In this document: positions 28,080 to 37,846 of the stretch, one piece after another
How positions within the stretch are numbered: the stretch's first letter is position 1
How the letters are laid out: every line of letters starts with the position of its first letter
From: an uncultured Clostridia bacterium
GTDB lineage: Bacteria; Bacillota; Clostridia; TANB77; CAG-508
Assembly: GCA_948805675.1 (NCBI GenBank)
Contig: CAQIBN010000001.1
Span: 48,984 to 112,983, forward strand
Length of the DNA stretch: 64,000 bases
Reading direction: 5' to 3'
Position numbers and translations under genes: made by a program
The notes under the pieces: generated by a model
The model's database searches: none
Told to the model about the DNA's origin: nothing
The model's input: only the letters and a program-made list of their open reading frames with translations

Positions 28080-29822
28080 ATGGATATAATAAGTGAAACT
28101 AAAAATAAAATAAAAAATGTTTTAAGTGAGCTTGGTTATAAAGATGATTTAATATTAATACATTTCTCTAGTAGACCAGAACTAGGTCAATTTCAATATA
28201 ATGGTGCCATGCAAATAGCAAAAAGTATGAGATTAAATCCAAGAGAAATAGCAAAAAATATAGTAGAAAAATTAAATAAATATGATTGTTTTGAAAAATT
28301 AAATATAGCAGGTCCTGGATTTATAAATATTTCATTTAATTCAAATTATTTAATTAATTATTTAAATGAAATACAAAATGATATCTCTATAAATATAAAA
28401 AAATATCCTAACAAGAAAATCATTATAGATTATGGGGGACCTAATGTAGCAAAAGCTTTACATGTTGGTCATTTAAGGAGTAGTAATATAGGGGAAGCAT
28501 TAAAAAGACTTGCATGCCTTGTTGGAAATGATGTTATAGGAGATGTTCATTTAGGTGATATAGGTAGACAATCTGGAATGATTATTTATGGAATAAAGGA
28601 GAAGTTCCCTGAACTTGTTTATTTTGATGATAAATATACAGATAAATATCCAGAAAGATTACCTATTACAAATGAGGATATAGAAAAAATATATCCAGAA
28701 ATTAGTTTGAGAGCAAAAAATGATGAAGAAATAATGAAAGAAGTAAGAAACATTACAGCTGAACTAGATAGGGGAAATAAAGGATATAATAGTTTATGGA
28801 ATTATATTAAACAGGTATCTATAGAAAATATAAAAAGAACATTTGATAAAATTAATGTTAGTTTTGAGCTATGGGAAGGGGAAAGTGATTCTTACCAATA
28901 TATAGATAAAGTTATAAATTTATTAAAATCTCAAAATTGTTTAGAAGAAAGTGAAGGTGCATATGTAGTATATGTACAAAAAGAGGATGATAAATTTGAA
29001 ATACCACCATTAATAGTTTTGAAATCTGATGGAACAAGTTTATATGCAACAAGAGAGCTTGCAACTGCATATTCAAGAGTAGAAAGGTTTAATCCAGATG
29101 AGATTTGGTATGTTGTAGATAGTAGACAAAGTATGTATTTTACGCAAGTATTTAGAACTTTATATAAGTCTGGTATTGTAGATAATAAAACAAAATTAGA
29201 ATTTATTGGATTTGGTACAATGAATGGAAAAGACGGAAAACCATTTAAAACGAGAGATGGTGGAGTTATGAAATTAGAAACTCTACTTGATGAAATAAAA
29301 AAAGAGTCAAATGAGTATTTAAAAAAAGAAAATATAAAAGAATCTGAAAAAGAAGAAATAGCAAATAAGGTTTCTGTTGCTACATTGAAATATGCAGATT
29401 TATTACCAAATCGTGAAAAAGATTATGTATTTGAGCTAAAAAGATTTAGTTCTTTAGAAGGAAAAACAGGGCCATATATTATTTATTCATGTATTAGAAT
29501 TAAATCATTACTTGAGAAAAGTGGTGAAAATGACTACAAAATAGTTAACATTTATAGTAAGACAGAAAAAGATATTATTACAAAAATACTACAAATGCCA
29601 ATAGTAATAGATTCAAGTTATAGAAATAAGACTTTAAGTGATATTACAGAATATTTATATGAGTTAGATAGTTTATATAATAAATTTTATTCAGAAAATA
29701 GGATTTTAACAGAATCTAATAAAGATAAAAGAAAATCTTGGCTTGCAATTTCTCAATTAGTATTTAAAGTAAATAAATTACTTTTAGATACTTTGGCAAT
29801 TGAAATTCCAGAAAAGATGTAA
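28080..29822 (+). CDS. argS: arginine--tRNA ligase
   Basis: Class I synthetase charging tRNA-Arg. N-terminal Add-1 domain, HIGH-type motif HVGHLRSSNIG, GDVHLGDIGRQSG, catalytic KTRDGG loop and a C-terminal anticodon-binding domain ending in IPEKM. Its 580 residues are the normal length; no CGG codon occurs in it. Of interest because the window suggests abnormal handling of the Arg codon CGG, though nothing unusual is visible in this enzyme. Confidence 0.95.
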   Translation: MDIISETKNKIKNVLSELGYKDDLILIHFSSRPELGQFQYNGAMQIAKSMRLNPREIAKNIVEKLNKYDCFEKLNIAGPGFINISFNSNYLINYLNEIQNDISINIKKYPNKKIIIDYGGPNVAKALHVGHLRSSNIGEALKRLACLVGNDVIGDVHLGDIGRQSGMIIYGIKEKFPELVYFDDKYTDKYPERLPITNEDIEKIYPEISLRAKNDEEIMKEVRNITAELDRGNKGYNSLWNYIKQVSIENIKRTFDKINVSFELWEGESDSYQYIDKVINLLKSQNCLEESEGAYVVYVQKEDDKFEIPPLIVLKSDGTSLYATRELATAYSRVERFNPDEIWYVVDSRQSMYFTQVFRTLYKSGIVDNKTKLEFIGFGTMNGKDGKPFKTRDGGVMKLETLLDEIKKESNEYLKKENIKESEKEEIANKVSVATLKYADLLPNREKDYVFELKRFSSLEGKTGPYIIYSCIRIKSLLEKSGENDYKIVNIYSKTEKDIITKILQMPIVIDSSYRNKTLSDITEYLYELDSLYNKFYSENRILTESNKDKRKSWLAISQLVFKVNKLLLDTLAIEIPEKM

Positions 29823-29940
29823 ATATGTAGAATATGTATTTTTGAGTAAATACGTTTTTGAGAATAATAAAAGATGTGCTAAAATTATGCACATCTTTTA
29901 TTATTAAACATAGTAGATAAAATATAAGCTTATTTAATAT

Positions 29941-30726
29941 TTATTTACCAATAAACATTTGTACATAAATTTTTCCGTATTTAGGACTAGATACAACACC
30001 TATACCAGTATAATTAAATCCACTATTTAATATATTTGCTTTATGCCCAGAAGAATTCATCCATGCATTTACAGCTGAACTATTACTGGAATTTCCAGCA
30101 ATATTTTCACCAGCAGTTTTATATGATATTTTAAAACTCTGAAGCATATTGAAAGGTGAGCCATAAGTAGGAGAGGTATGTGAAAAATAGTTATTATTTA
30201 CCATATCTTGTGCTTTTATTCTTGCTACTTTTTGTACTTCTGAATCAATTATTAGTGCTTTTAATCCATTATTTGTTCTTTGTTTATTAATTAAATCAAA
30301 AACATTTTTTTCATCAGTTGTTAGATTAGTATTTGGTGTATCATTTCCATTAGATGAATTATTTGAACCAGAATTTGAGCCTGTATTATTGTTATTTCCT
30401 GTGCTATTTGGATATATCGGTTTTATATATTTTTTACTAACTGCACCAATATAATCACCTTCTACTTGAACAATATACCAATCACCAACACCTGCAAATA
30501 CACGAATATATTCGTTTTTATTAACAGTAGTTACAATACTATATGCAGTTCCTGGGCCACTACGTACATTTAGTTTTGTGGCAGTAACAAGACCAGTAGA
30601 AAAGTCTAGTTTATAGTAATGTTGCATTCCAAAAGATGTAGAAAATGTACAAAATGTAATTATAAAAGTTAAAAATATGCTACTTATAATAAGTAACTTA
30701 TTTTTTTTTATACGAATTACCTTCAT
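29941..30726 (-). CDS. secreted CAP-domain protein with SH3b domain
   Basis: N-terminal signal/anchor (residues 6-27), an SH3b cell-wall-binding domain (LNVRSGPGTAYSIV), a Ser/Asn/Gly-rich linker and a CAP (SCP/YkwD) domain: LINKQRTNNGLKAL, YFSHTSP, GENIAGN, WMNSSGHKANIL. Such proteins are common in spore-forming Clostridia (YkwD/SafA-like), on the cell surface or spore. The start was set at ATG 30726 (SD AGGGGGA), not the ATG 11 codons upstream. Confidence 0.85.
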   Translation of the reverse strand: MKVIRIKKNKLLIISSIFLTFIITFCTFSTSFGMQHYYKLDFSTGLVTATKLNVRSGPGTAYSIVTTVNKNEYIRVFAGVGDWYIVQVEGDYIGAVSKKYIKPIYPNSTGNNNNTGSNSGSNNSSNGNDTPNTNLTTDEKNVFDLINKQRTNNGLKALIIDSEVQKVARIKAQDMVNNNYFSHTSPTYGSPFNMLQSFKISYKTAGENIAGNSSNSSAVNAWMNSSGHKANILNSGFNYTGIGVVSSPKYGKIYVQMFIGK

Positions 30727-30874
30727 AGAAAAAATCCCCCTAAATTTTTTATACTTCAAGTTTATACAATAAGAATGTCCAATATTACAGAAAAATGAAG
30801 AATTAATAAACTGTTGGAAAACAATGTTGTCTTAATTTGAAGAATATGGTAATATTAAATTAGTAGGCAATAGT

Positions 30875-31080
30875 GTGAAAAATAGAAGAAAAAATCAATA
30901 AATGCAATTGTAGGATTTTCTATAGTCATAATGATATTATTAACATTATTACCTATTGTGATTTATAAATATAGTCCAAGTAAAATGTATTTTAGTAATA
31001 TGTTAAAGTTATATAGTATAATTAAAACTTTAATTGCAATATTTATATATTATAAAAAAGTAAGCAAACAACAAAAGTAA
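30875..31080 (+). pseudogene. possible small membrane protein with a frame break
   Basis: A GTG at 30875 opens KNRRKN before a stop. One base off, the frame runs on as a hydrophobic segment (AIVGFSIVIMILLTLLPIVI) to a stop at 31080. The break is in an A6 run, where one more A would join the two. An ATG at 30931 gives a 49-residue ORF without SD. Weak support. Confidence 0.3.
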
Positions 31081-31301
31081 AAATAATAATTAATATCAAT
31101 AATAAATATATTAGATGGGATAGACATTATTAATTCTTAAAAGTTAGTAAAAAAGAAAATAGGTAATTAATGCATTTTACAATATTATTGTTTGTACTAA
31201 AAGTATTTATGTATTAAGAAAAATGTAATGAATTTAATAACAAAAAACATAAATCTCTTAAAATAAGCATAAGATTAAATAGCTTATTTTAGGGGGTTTT
31301 T

Positions 31302-31523
31302 ATGTTTATTGTATTTAACAAAGAAAAAATATATTCATATGTTATAGCTTTAAGCACAATTGTAATTTTATTTATTATGGCGTCTACTATTATAAATAGA
31401 AAGGATGGCATAATTGCTACATCAGCATCTAGCAAACAATTACCAATATATAGTGTAGATACTAAGGAAAAAAAGATAGCATTAACAATGAATTGTGCAT
31501 GGTCGCAACTTCCAATGGGATAG
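31302..31523 (+). CDS. PdaB-type polysaccharide deacetylase, 5' part, interrupted by element 2
   Basis: N-terminal membrane segment (residues 12-30), then the start of a polysaccharide deacetylase domain (KKIALTMNCAW). After TGG at 31500-31502 the frame leaves the gene and stops at 31523. The rest of the domain lies at 41235-41612. Joining at the shared 12 bp AATTGTGCATGG restores MNCAWNADDIDSILD in frame, the normal continuation of this clostridial PdaB-like family. SD GGGGG precedes ATG 31302. Family members deacetylate peptidoglycan or spore cortex glycan; PdaB acts in sporulation. Confidence 0.88.
   Translation: MFIVFNKEKIYSYVIALSTIVILFIMASTIINRKDGIIATSASSKQLPIYSVDTKEKKIALTMNCAWSQLPMG
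31491..31523. other. left attachment site of element 2
   Basis: Core repeat AATTGTGCATGG followed by the right arm of the presumed attP, ending TGGGATAG at 31516-31523. Confidence 0.82.
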
Positions 31524-31811
31524 AAATGAAAAGAGCCTATATTCCAAAGTTCTAAAGGATAGCAAATAGCTATTCTTTTTTTGTATATATGTAAATTTTA
31601 CTGTATGAAAAAGTATAGCAAAATTACTATTTTTTGAAGGGAAAATTTGGCACATATCAAATTATAGTAAAACGTAGGTATATCAAGAGGTTTAACATTT
31701 TTATTACATAGTTTTATAAGTGGAGGTAGGAATGGCATATCGAAGATATGGCATTTCTACCAAATGAACAGTTTATTGATAAATTTTTAGAATGCATTGG
31801 AGGTGAGTTTT

Positions 31812-32726
31812 TTGAGTTATTTTCCAATAAACAATGATGAGATTTCTTTAATAAAATTTATTGCAAAATATCAGTACTTAAATGTAAAAGATGCAAAGTA
31901 TTTTTTTAATAGTAGTAGATATTATAGAAATAGAATTAAAGCTTTAATAGATAAGAAATTTTTAAGGAAAATTAAATGGACATTAGTATTAGGAAAATCA
32001 GGTATACAGTATGTGCAATTATTGAATCTTGAATATAACAAATTGAACAAAAATCAACAGTATAAAGAAAGATTATTAAACTTAAGTAATATAGCAGCAT
32101 TCTATCATAATTGTAATACAGTTAGTTTTATACCATCATTTGCAATAAGAGATAGAGCAGTATTTACAACAACAGGTAGAAGATTTATAGGATTATTAAA
32201 TATAAATGGATTTGAATATCTTACTTATCAAATTCTTGAGGAGCATGATAATAAATATATAGAGTCTGTAGCTTATGACATACAAAAAGAAATGAACTAT
32301 AAAAATTTTATAATTTTAGTAAATAATATAAATAGAATAAACCTAGATGACTTTGCTTTTGGAAAGAATAAAGTATTAGTTATTGAAGATAATGAGAATA
32401 ATAGAGAAAAATTAAAATATTTGCATAGTATAAGATGGAATGAGTTAATAGATGAATACTTTAAAGATGTGCATTTATCTGAGTATACTTTTTGTGAGTA
32501 TTCAAACAATAAAGATAAGTATATTAATGCATTTTATTTCATAGATACTGAAAAAATCATTAGGTTTAAATATTTTATAAATGAAAGTTCTACTAAAAGA
32601 GCTTATATTGTGTGTGATATGAAATTAGAAGAAGATTTAAGAAAAAAATTGCCTAATGCTAATTATTGTGTAGTAAATATGGAAAAATATATAGATAAGA
32701 AAAAAAGAGTCTTTGAATTTAAATAA
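31812..32726 (+). CDS. replication-relaxation-like protein
   Basis: 304 residues from TTG 31812 (SD GGAGGTGA). The N-terminal part has a winged-helix look (LIKFIAKYQYLNVKDAKYFF, YYRNRIKALIDKKFLRKI) like the Replic_Relax family carried on Firmicutes elements and often linked to FtsK-type transfer genes. The C-terminal half is unassigned. A 29-codon ORF (31750-31839) overlaps its start and may be the remnant of an upstream gene. Confidence 0.5.
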   Translation: MSYFPINNDEISLIKFIAKYQYLNVKDAKYFFNSSRYYRNRIKALIDKKFLRKIKWTLVLGKSGIQYVQLLNLEYNKLNKNQQYKERLLNLSNIAAFYHNCNTVSFIPSFAIRDRAVFTTTGRRFIGLLNINGFEYLTYQILEEHDNKYIESVAYDIQKEMNYKNFIILVNNINRINLDDFAFGKNKVLVIEDNENNREKLKYLHSIRWNELIDEYFKDVHLSEYTFCEYSNNKDKYINAFYFIDTEKIIRFKYFINESSTKRAYIVCDMKLEEDLRKKLPNANYCVVNMEKYIDKKKRVFEFK

Positions 32727-32789
32727 TAGTTGAAATAATAAGCATTCATTGATATAATTGCAATTAAATAATAGAAAGGAAATGTGGTT

Positions 32790-33194
32790 ATGGAAGATAC
32801 AATTGTTTATTTAATAAGACATGCTGAAACTGCCCACAAAAATGGGATAAGAAATACAAGTGAAGACTCACAATTGATTAATGAAAAAGAGATTTTATCA
32901 GTTGAAGGTGAAGAACAAGCTAAAAAATTAAGTGAGAATAAAGAATTGAAAGACATAGATGTAATATGGTCAAGTAGTTATACTAGAGCTAAAGCTACAG
33001 CAAAATATATTGCACATGCAAATGATTTACCTTTTAATTTAGATAGCAACTTAAGTGAGAGAAAATTAGAAAATTTAAAAGAACTAAGAGAATTTATGAA
33101 GGGCAAAAACACAAGAAATCTTTTACAAGAGCAATTGTTAGATAGAATATCTGATGGAGAAAGTGCAGAGCAGACAAGAGAAAGAATGAATTAA
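32790..33194 (+). CDS. histidine phosphatase family protein, truncated
   Basis: Phosphoglycerate-mutase-like fold with the phosphohistidine motif LIRHAET near the start, SSYTRAKATAKYI in the middle and the late GESAEQTRERMN. It stops there at 134 residues, while family members of this kind run to about 190 and carry a second conserved His (SHG) further on, which is missing. No CGG is at the break. Start ATG 32790 with SD AAAGGAA. A terminator follows. Probably a remnant. Confidence 0.7.
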   Translation: MEDTIVYLIRHAETAHKNGIRNTSEDSQLINEKEILSVEGEEQAKKLSENKELKDIDVIWSSSYTRAKATAKYIAHANDLPFNLDSNLSERKLENLKELREFMKGKNTRNLLQEQLLDRISDGESAEQTRERMN

Positions 33195-33220
33195 TTAATT
33201 TAGAACAAATAGATTAATCG

Positions 33221-33266
33221 AAAGCCATAAAATGGATTTTATTATAAGTTTGTTTTATGGCTTTTG
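33221..33266 (+). terminator. terminator after the phosphatase gene
   Basis: A 12 bp stem (AAAGCCATAAAA with TTTTATGGCTTT), 20-base loop, short T-run. Confidence 0.75.
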
Positions 33267-33395
33267 ATTAAAATTAATGTAATTATACATATTTAGGAGA
33301 ATTTTTAGAGTTAATTATAAATATTGTAAAAAATTTACAAAAATATTAAAAATTTAATTTTTATGTGATAAAATTATGTACAAAGGGAACGAAAT

Positions 33396-34043
33396 ATGGA
33401 AAAAATAATTAATGGTATGGGAAAAATAGAATTTGGAAGATTTTATAATAACAAAAATAAAATTATTTCTTCTTTAGACGAATCACCAATTATTGATAGT
33501 AAAAAAGTACGAACTATTTCACAAAAACAGTTAAAAAAATTGCTAGATAATGAATATATATATAATCTTATATCTCATAGAGATAAAATTAATGTATATA
33601 GAACTAGCCCTATTAATTTATTATCTACATATAGATTTGACATATTTGTAAAATACTACTATGTTAAGTCATATATTGAGAATCATGATTTAAATGAAGC
33701 TACAAAAATATATTTATCACATATAAAAGCATTTAATAATTTTAATGAACCTGATGGTAGGAAGAATAGTAAAAATGATTTTATAAAAAGTTTTAATACA
33801 CTTATTGAGAGTGCCAGATTTTGTAACAATTTAGATAAAACTATAATTCCAATTAGTGTAACAGGAATACCTATTGATGGAGCTCACAGAATTGCAATTT
33901 CTTTGTATTTTGATTTAAAAATACAATATTGTGTGTTTGATTTGTTAGATGGAAAATATGACGAAATATTTTTCTTACAAAGAGGAATGCCATATAAATA
34001 CGTTGAAAAAATAAAAGATGTATCTAAGAAAATATTAAAATAA
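33396..34043 (+). CDS. cargo protein with ParB/sulfiredoxin-like DGAHRIA motif
   Basis: 215 residues, soluble. The motif VTGIPIDGAHRIAISLYF near residue 160 resembles the DGxHR core of the ParB/sulfiredoxin fold, which in other contexts binds and hydrolyses nucleotides. Nothing else is recognised. SD AAGGGAA. It opens the six-gene cargo of element 2, 70 bases before the glycosyltransferase gene. Confidence 0.45.
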   Translation: MEKIINGMGKIEFGRFYNNKNKIISSLDESPIIDSKKVRTISQKQLKKLLDNEYIYNLISHRDKINVYRTSPINLLSTYRFDIFVKYYYVKSYIENHDLNEATKIYLSHIKAFNNFNEPDGRKNSKNDFIKSFNTLIESARFCNNLDKTIIPISVTGIPIDGAHRIAISLYFDLKIQYCVFDLLDGKYDEIFFLQRGMPYKYVEKIKDVSKKILK

Positions 34044-34114
34044 ATATAATAATAACCAATGATGAAGATTTAGCTTGAAGTTATGTCTTCATTTTTACAT
34101 ATGGAGGGAAAGTT

Positions 34115-35542
34115 ATGAGTATGGTAGTATATTATATAATTTTATTTTTAGAAGTTCTTACAGGAATTTGGTGTTTTTATAGAGCTTTTAAATATATTTG
34201 CTATCAAAATAAGAAAGTAAGAGATAAAATACAAATAAATGACAATGATCCCAATATTCTTATTGTTATTCCTTGTTTAAGAGAACAAGATATTATTATT
34301 CAAACATTAAATCACTTTTTAGAATTAACTAGCAATTTAGATAAGGTAAAGCTTCTAGTAGTAACAACACAAAAAGAAGAATATGAAAAAGAAAATAATA
34401 TGTACTTGAAAGAGCAGCTTATAAAAGACGTTAAAAATAATACAGAATTACAAAAATTAATTAATAAATATAATAAAATATTATCTACGAATGAAATTAA
34501 AGAAATTTTAAAGTACAGCAAGTTGGAAAATATAGGAGAAATCATAAACAATAAGATTCAAAATTCAAAAACTACTAATAATTTGATAGAAGATTTTATA
34601 ATTCAAAGTCATCTAGAAGAAAAAGTATATCATTTTCATTATCCAAATAATGAAGGAATTATGGCAAATCAACTGAATTATGTATTAGATAATTTTGAAT
34701 TTGAAAATGAAAAAAATTATTACTTTTCAGTTTACAATGCAGATAGTATTCCTAATAAAGATACGATTAAAGAAGTTTTACAAACTATAAACGAAAATGA
34801 TAGTCCTAAAGTTATACAACAATATTCTGTTCCAATGAGTAATTGGGATGAATTATCTAATTTAATGAAAGGATTTGCTATATATCAATCTAATTTTGAA
34901 CTTAGATATGGATTGATAAATTCATATTTCCCTAATAAATTACTGTATACATATGTAGTTGGACATGGAATGTATATTAGAGTTGATATATTGAAACAAA
35001 TTGGTGGATTTGAAACGAAATATTGGTGTGAAGACATATATATGAGTTATGTGCTAAGAAATAAAGACATATTGATTTATCCAATAGAAACATTGGAAAT
35101 AATGCAATCTCCACAGTATTTATCTATACTAACAAAGCAAAATGCTGTGTGGTTTAAGACCTCATTTGAATGTTTAAAAATTTTTAAAGATGTTTTTAAT
35201 CAAAATAGAAAAGTCAATTTAAATAGTATAGGGTGGTTAATACAAAGAATAAGAATGAATATAACGTGGCTTGGCTTACCATTAGCATTTTTATATACAA
35301 TCATAATATCTATATTAAACAAAAATATTATAATGCTTGTATTATCTATAATATCATATTTTGTAATGATTCTATTAGAGTATGGAAGTACTATTAAGTT
35401 GATTGAAAAATTGACAGAAACAACTTTGAAAAATAAAATCAAAATTGCATGTAGTACAATATTAGCAACTTCTATTTCAAATATAGGACCAATATATTCT
35501 TTAGTATCACGAAAGAAAGAAAAATATAAAACAGTAAGGTAG
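34115..35542 (+). CDS. membrane glycosyltransferase family 2
   Basis: 475 residues. One N-terminal membrane segment (residues 4-22), a GT2 domain (ILIVIPCLREQDIIIQTL; YNADSIPNKDT as the DxD-like site; WCEDIYMSY acidic catalytic motif) and two or three C-terminal membrane segments. Insertions between residues 85 and 180 are unusual. Start ATG 34115 with SD GGAGG. The next gene follows after 8 bases. Likely transfers a sugar at the membrane, product unknown. Confidence 0.75.
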   Translation: MSMVVYYIILFLEVLTGIWCFYRAFKYICYQNKKVRDKIQINDNDPNILIVIPCLREQDIIIQTLNHFLELTSNLDKVKLLVVTTQKEEYEKENNMYLKEQLIKDVKNNTELQKLINKYNKILSTNEIKEILKYSKLENIGEIINNKIQNSKTTNNLIEDFIIQSHLEEKVYHFHYPNNEGIMANQLNYVLDNFEFENEKNYYFSVYNADSIPNKDTIKEVLQTINENDSPKVIQQYSVPMSNWDELSNLMKGFAIYQSNFELRYGLINSYFPNKLLYTYVVGHGMYIRVDILKQIGGFETKYWCEDIYMSYVLRNKDILIYPIETLEIMQSPQYLSILTKQNAVWFKTSFECLKIFKDVFNQNRKVNLNSIGWLIQRIRMNITWLGLPLAFLYTIIISILNKNIIMLVLSIISYFVMILLEYGSTIKLIEKLTETTLKNKIKIACSTILATSISNIGPIYSLVSRKKEKYKTVR

Positions 35543-35550
35543 GAATAAAT

Positions 35551-36175
35551 ATGGATAGAGGAAAAATAATTGTAGTAGAGGGACCTTCTAATTCAGGTAA
35601 AACAACAACTTGCCAAAATATGAAAAATTATGATAATTGTATAGTGATTGATGAATGCATGATATATGAAAAAAATCCGCCTAGGCCATCTCAAAATTAT
35701 GAACAAGAAATAGAAAATCAATTGTTTTTCTTTGAAGTAGAAAGACGAAGAATGAAGAAAGCTACTACACTTGCTTTAGAAGGCAAAAATGTTATTCTAG
35801 ACAGATGTGTATTATCTACAGTAGCAATTAGTTATGCATTTGAAAAATTGGGAAAATATCCAACTTTTAAACATGCAATGCGGTCAATATGAAAAATTGT
35901 TTAAAGATAGTACATTATTGCAACCAGATGAATACATATTTTTATACACCAATAATGATAGTATAGTTCAAAGAAACAAAACAAGAGGAAAAGAATTATC
36001 AAAGTTATGGATTGATACTTCTTTTACAGATTATCAAAATGAATTTTATGAAACAGTATCCAAAAAAATACCTAATAGTAGAAGAATATCTACTGCTGGA
36101 AAAGATAAAATATATGTAAGTAAAATCATTGCACAAATTTTGAATGTACAAGAATTAACTGATAGAAATATATAA
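35551..36175 (+). CDS. P-loop deoxynucleoside/thymidylate-kinase-like protein, +1 frameshift at CGG
   Basis: Walker A GPSNSGKTTT at the start, then a DRCVLSTVAISY motif typical of the nucleoside/thymidylate kinase DR(Y/F) helix. At codon 111 the frame meets CGG (35881-35883), followed soon by TGA. Skipping the C reads GGT CAA TAT GAA and continues as QYEKLFKDS ... YIFLYTN to a stop at 36175, with a lid-like RNKTRGK. The joined protein has 207 residues, normal for this kinase family. The substrate could be a nucleotide or a small molecule. Confidence 0.75.
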
Positions 36176-36256
36176 AAATTAGAAAATATTGTTGGAATAA
36201 GGGATTTATTGAAGTATAATAATTCTATAAATTTATAATCAATGGAGGTATACAAA

Positions 36257-36889
36257 ATGAACAATTTTGAAGACATTATTAACGTGAATCGGAATGCTTA
36301 TAATCAACTTTCTTCAGAATTTAATTCTAGAGAAAGCGATTTAACAAACTATAAGCAAAATTTAAAAGCCTATATTTCTCGGTTTGTAAAAGAAAGTGAA
36401 AGTGTACTGGAAATAGGACCAGGAACAGGTCACTTACTGCAGATATTAGAGAATTTAGGGTGTCGTACAACTGCAATAGAGTTATCTGAAAAAATGTGTG
36501 AATTGGCAAGAAAAAATTCACCTAAAACAGTTATACTCAATCAGGACATGTTTACAGTTAACTTTTGTACACAACAGTTTGATGTTATTTGTGCATTAGC
36601 ACTAATACACACGATACCATCAAGAGAAGCTAAAGATTTTATGGAAAAAGTAAAATATTGGCTGAAAGATGGTGGAATATTTATTTTCGATACTGTTATG
36701 TACGATGAAAGCAAAGAGTTATTCATTGATTCTGGAGAACATAAAGATGTAAAAAAGTTCAGAAAGCAGTATACACAAATTGAGTTAGAAGAATTGATTT
36801 ATTCTTCTGGATTTAAAATTGAGGACTTATCTTTAAACTATCAAGAAAGCAATTCTAAAGTATGGATGTGTTATGCTTGTAAAAAGTAA
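36257..36889 (+). CDS. class I SAM-dependent methyltransferase, GC-richer
   Basis: SAM-binding motif I VLEIGPGTGHLLQILE, then motif II-like FDVICALALIHTI and a GGIFIFDTV strand. 210 residues. Start ATG 36257 (SD GGAGGT); the ATG at 36242 overlaps the SD. It is GC-richer than its neighbours and uses CGG twice in frame as Arg (NVNRNAY, YISRFV), so it probably entered the cluster from another genome. Substrate unknown. Confidence 0.85.
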   Translation: MNNFEDIINVNRNAYNQLSSEFNSRESDLTNYKQNLKAYISRFVKESESVLEIGPGTGHLLQILENLGCRTTAIELSEKMCELARKNSPKTVILNQDMFTVNFCTQQFDVICALALIHTIPSREAKDFMEKVKYWLKDGGIFIFDTVMYDESKELFIDSGEHKDVKKFRKQYTQIELEELIYSSGFKIEDLSLNYQESNSKVWMCYACKK

Positions 36890-36967
36890 GAAAGTGTCCT
36901 ATCCCCCATGTGTCTCTTAATTGAAAAAGAGACACATGGAATTTTATAAATAATTGGAGGTAAGATT

Positions 36968-37835
36968 ATGATTGATTTACATACACATACAATATTTTCA
37001 GATGGAACGTGGACTTTAGAAGAGATGTTAACAAATGCAGAGAATTCTAATATTAGTATATTAGCAATTACAGATCATGATACAGCACTACCACATATCA
37101 AATTGAAAGATATTGATATAAAAAAATTTTTTTCAGGAAGAGTTGTAGTCGGTGGTGAATTTAATGCTATTTTTAGAAATACAAAGATTGAATTGCTAGG
37201 ATATAATTTTAATCCGATTCAACTACAGAAATGGATAGACAGCACATATACTAAAAAAGATGAAATTCAAGGATATAAAGAAGAATTTTTAGAAATTTTA
37301 GAATTATGTAAAAAAAATGGAATAAAAACAAGCAATGGATTAAAATATGATGAATCATTAAAATATCCTACAAAGATTATATATAATGATATTACAAAGT
37401 ACAAAGAAAATAAGAAGTTTTTCACAGATGATGAGTGGAATGTTAGAGAAACTTTTTTCAGGAGTTGTACATGTAATCCTAATTTTATATTATATAGAAG
37501 CTTTTCAAAGCAATATCCATCAGCAGAAGAAGTTGCTACACAAATTAGAAAAGCGCGGTGGAAAAGTATTTATAGCACATTTATATTTATACTCGTTAGA
37601 TAATCATATTGAATATCTAGAATATCTAGTTAAAGATAAAATTATTGATGGGGTAGAAGTATATTATTCTGGTTTTAATTTAGAACAGATAGAAAAATTG
37701 AAAACATTTTGCAATGCGCATAACTTATTAATGTCAGGAGGAACTGATTGTCATGGTACAAGAAAATCTATAAAATTAGGAATAGGATTAGGAAATCTCA
37801 ATATTTCAGAGGCTGTAGTAAAAGATTGGATTTAG
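36968..37835 (+). CDS. PHP-domain phosphoesterase, +1 frameshift at CGG
   Basis: Metal-dependent phosphoesterase of the PHP type: DLHTHTIFSDG, ITDHDT, GGEFNA, and near the C-terminus GGTDCHG. Codon 197 is CGG (37556-37558), after IRKA. Reading on loses the motif, but skipping the C gives GGT GGA AAA GTA, i.e. AGGKVFIAHLY, the conserved PHP stretch (AGG..xLAHP). The joined protein has 288 residues, normal for the family. SD GGAGG precedes ATG. Its substrate may be a sugar- or nucleoside-phosphate. Confidence 0.85.
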
Positions 37836-37846
37836 GAGATGAATTT

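Noticed and set aside
32790..33194. Truncated histidine phosphatase as another CGG case
   Set aside because: No CGG occurs near the end; the gene simply stops, and other frames continue only briefly.
17922..37558. Random sequencing indels as explanation of the frame breaks
   Set aside because: The extra base is always C, always directly before a GGN glycine codon and always in the phase that makes a zero-frame CGG. Random C insertions before GG would fall in all three phases.
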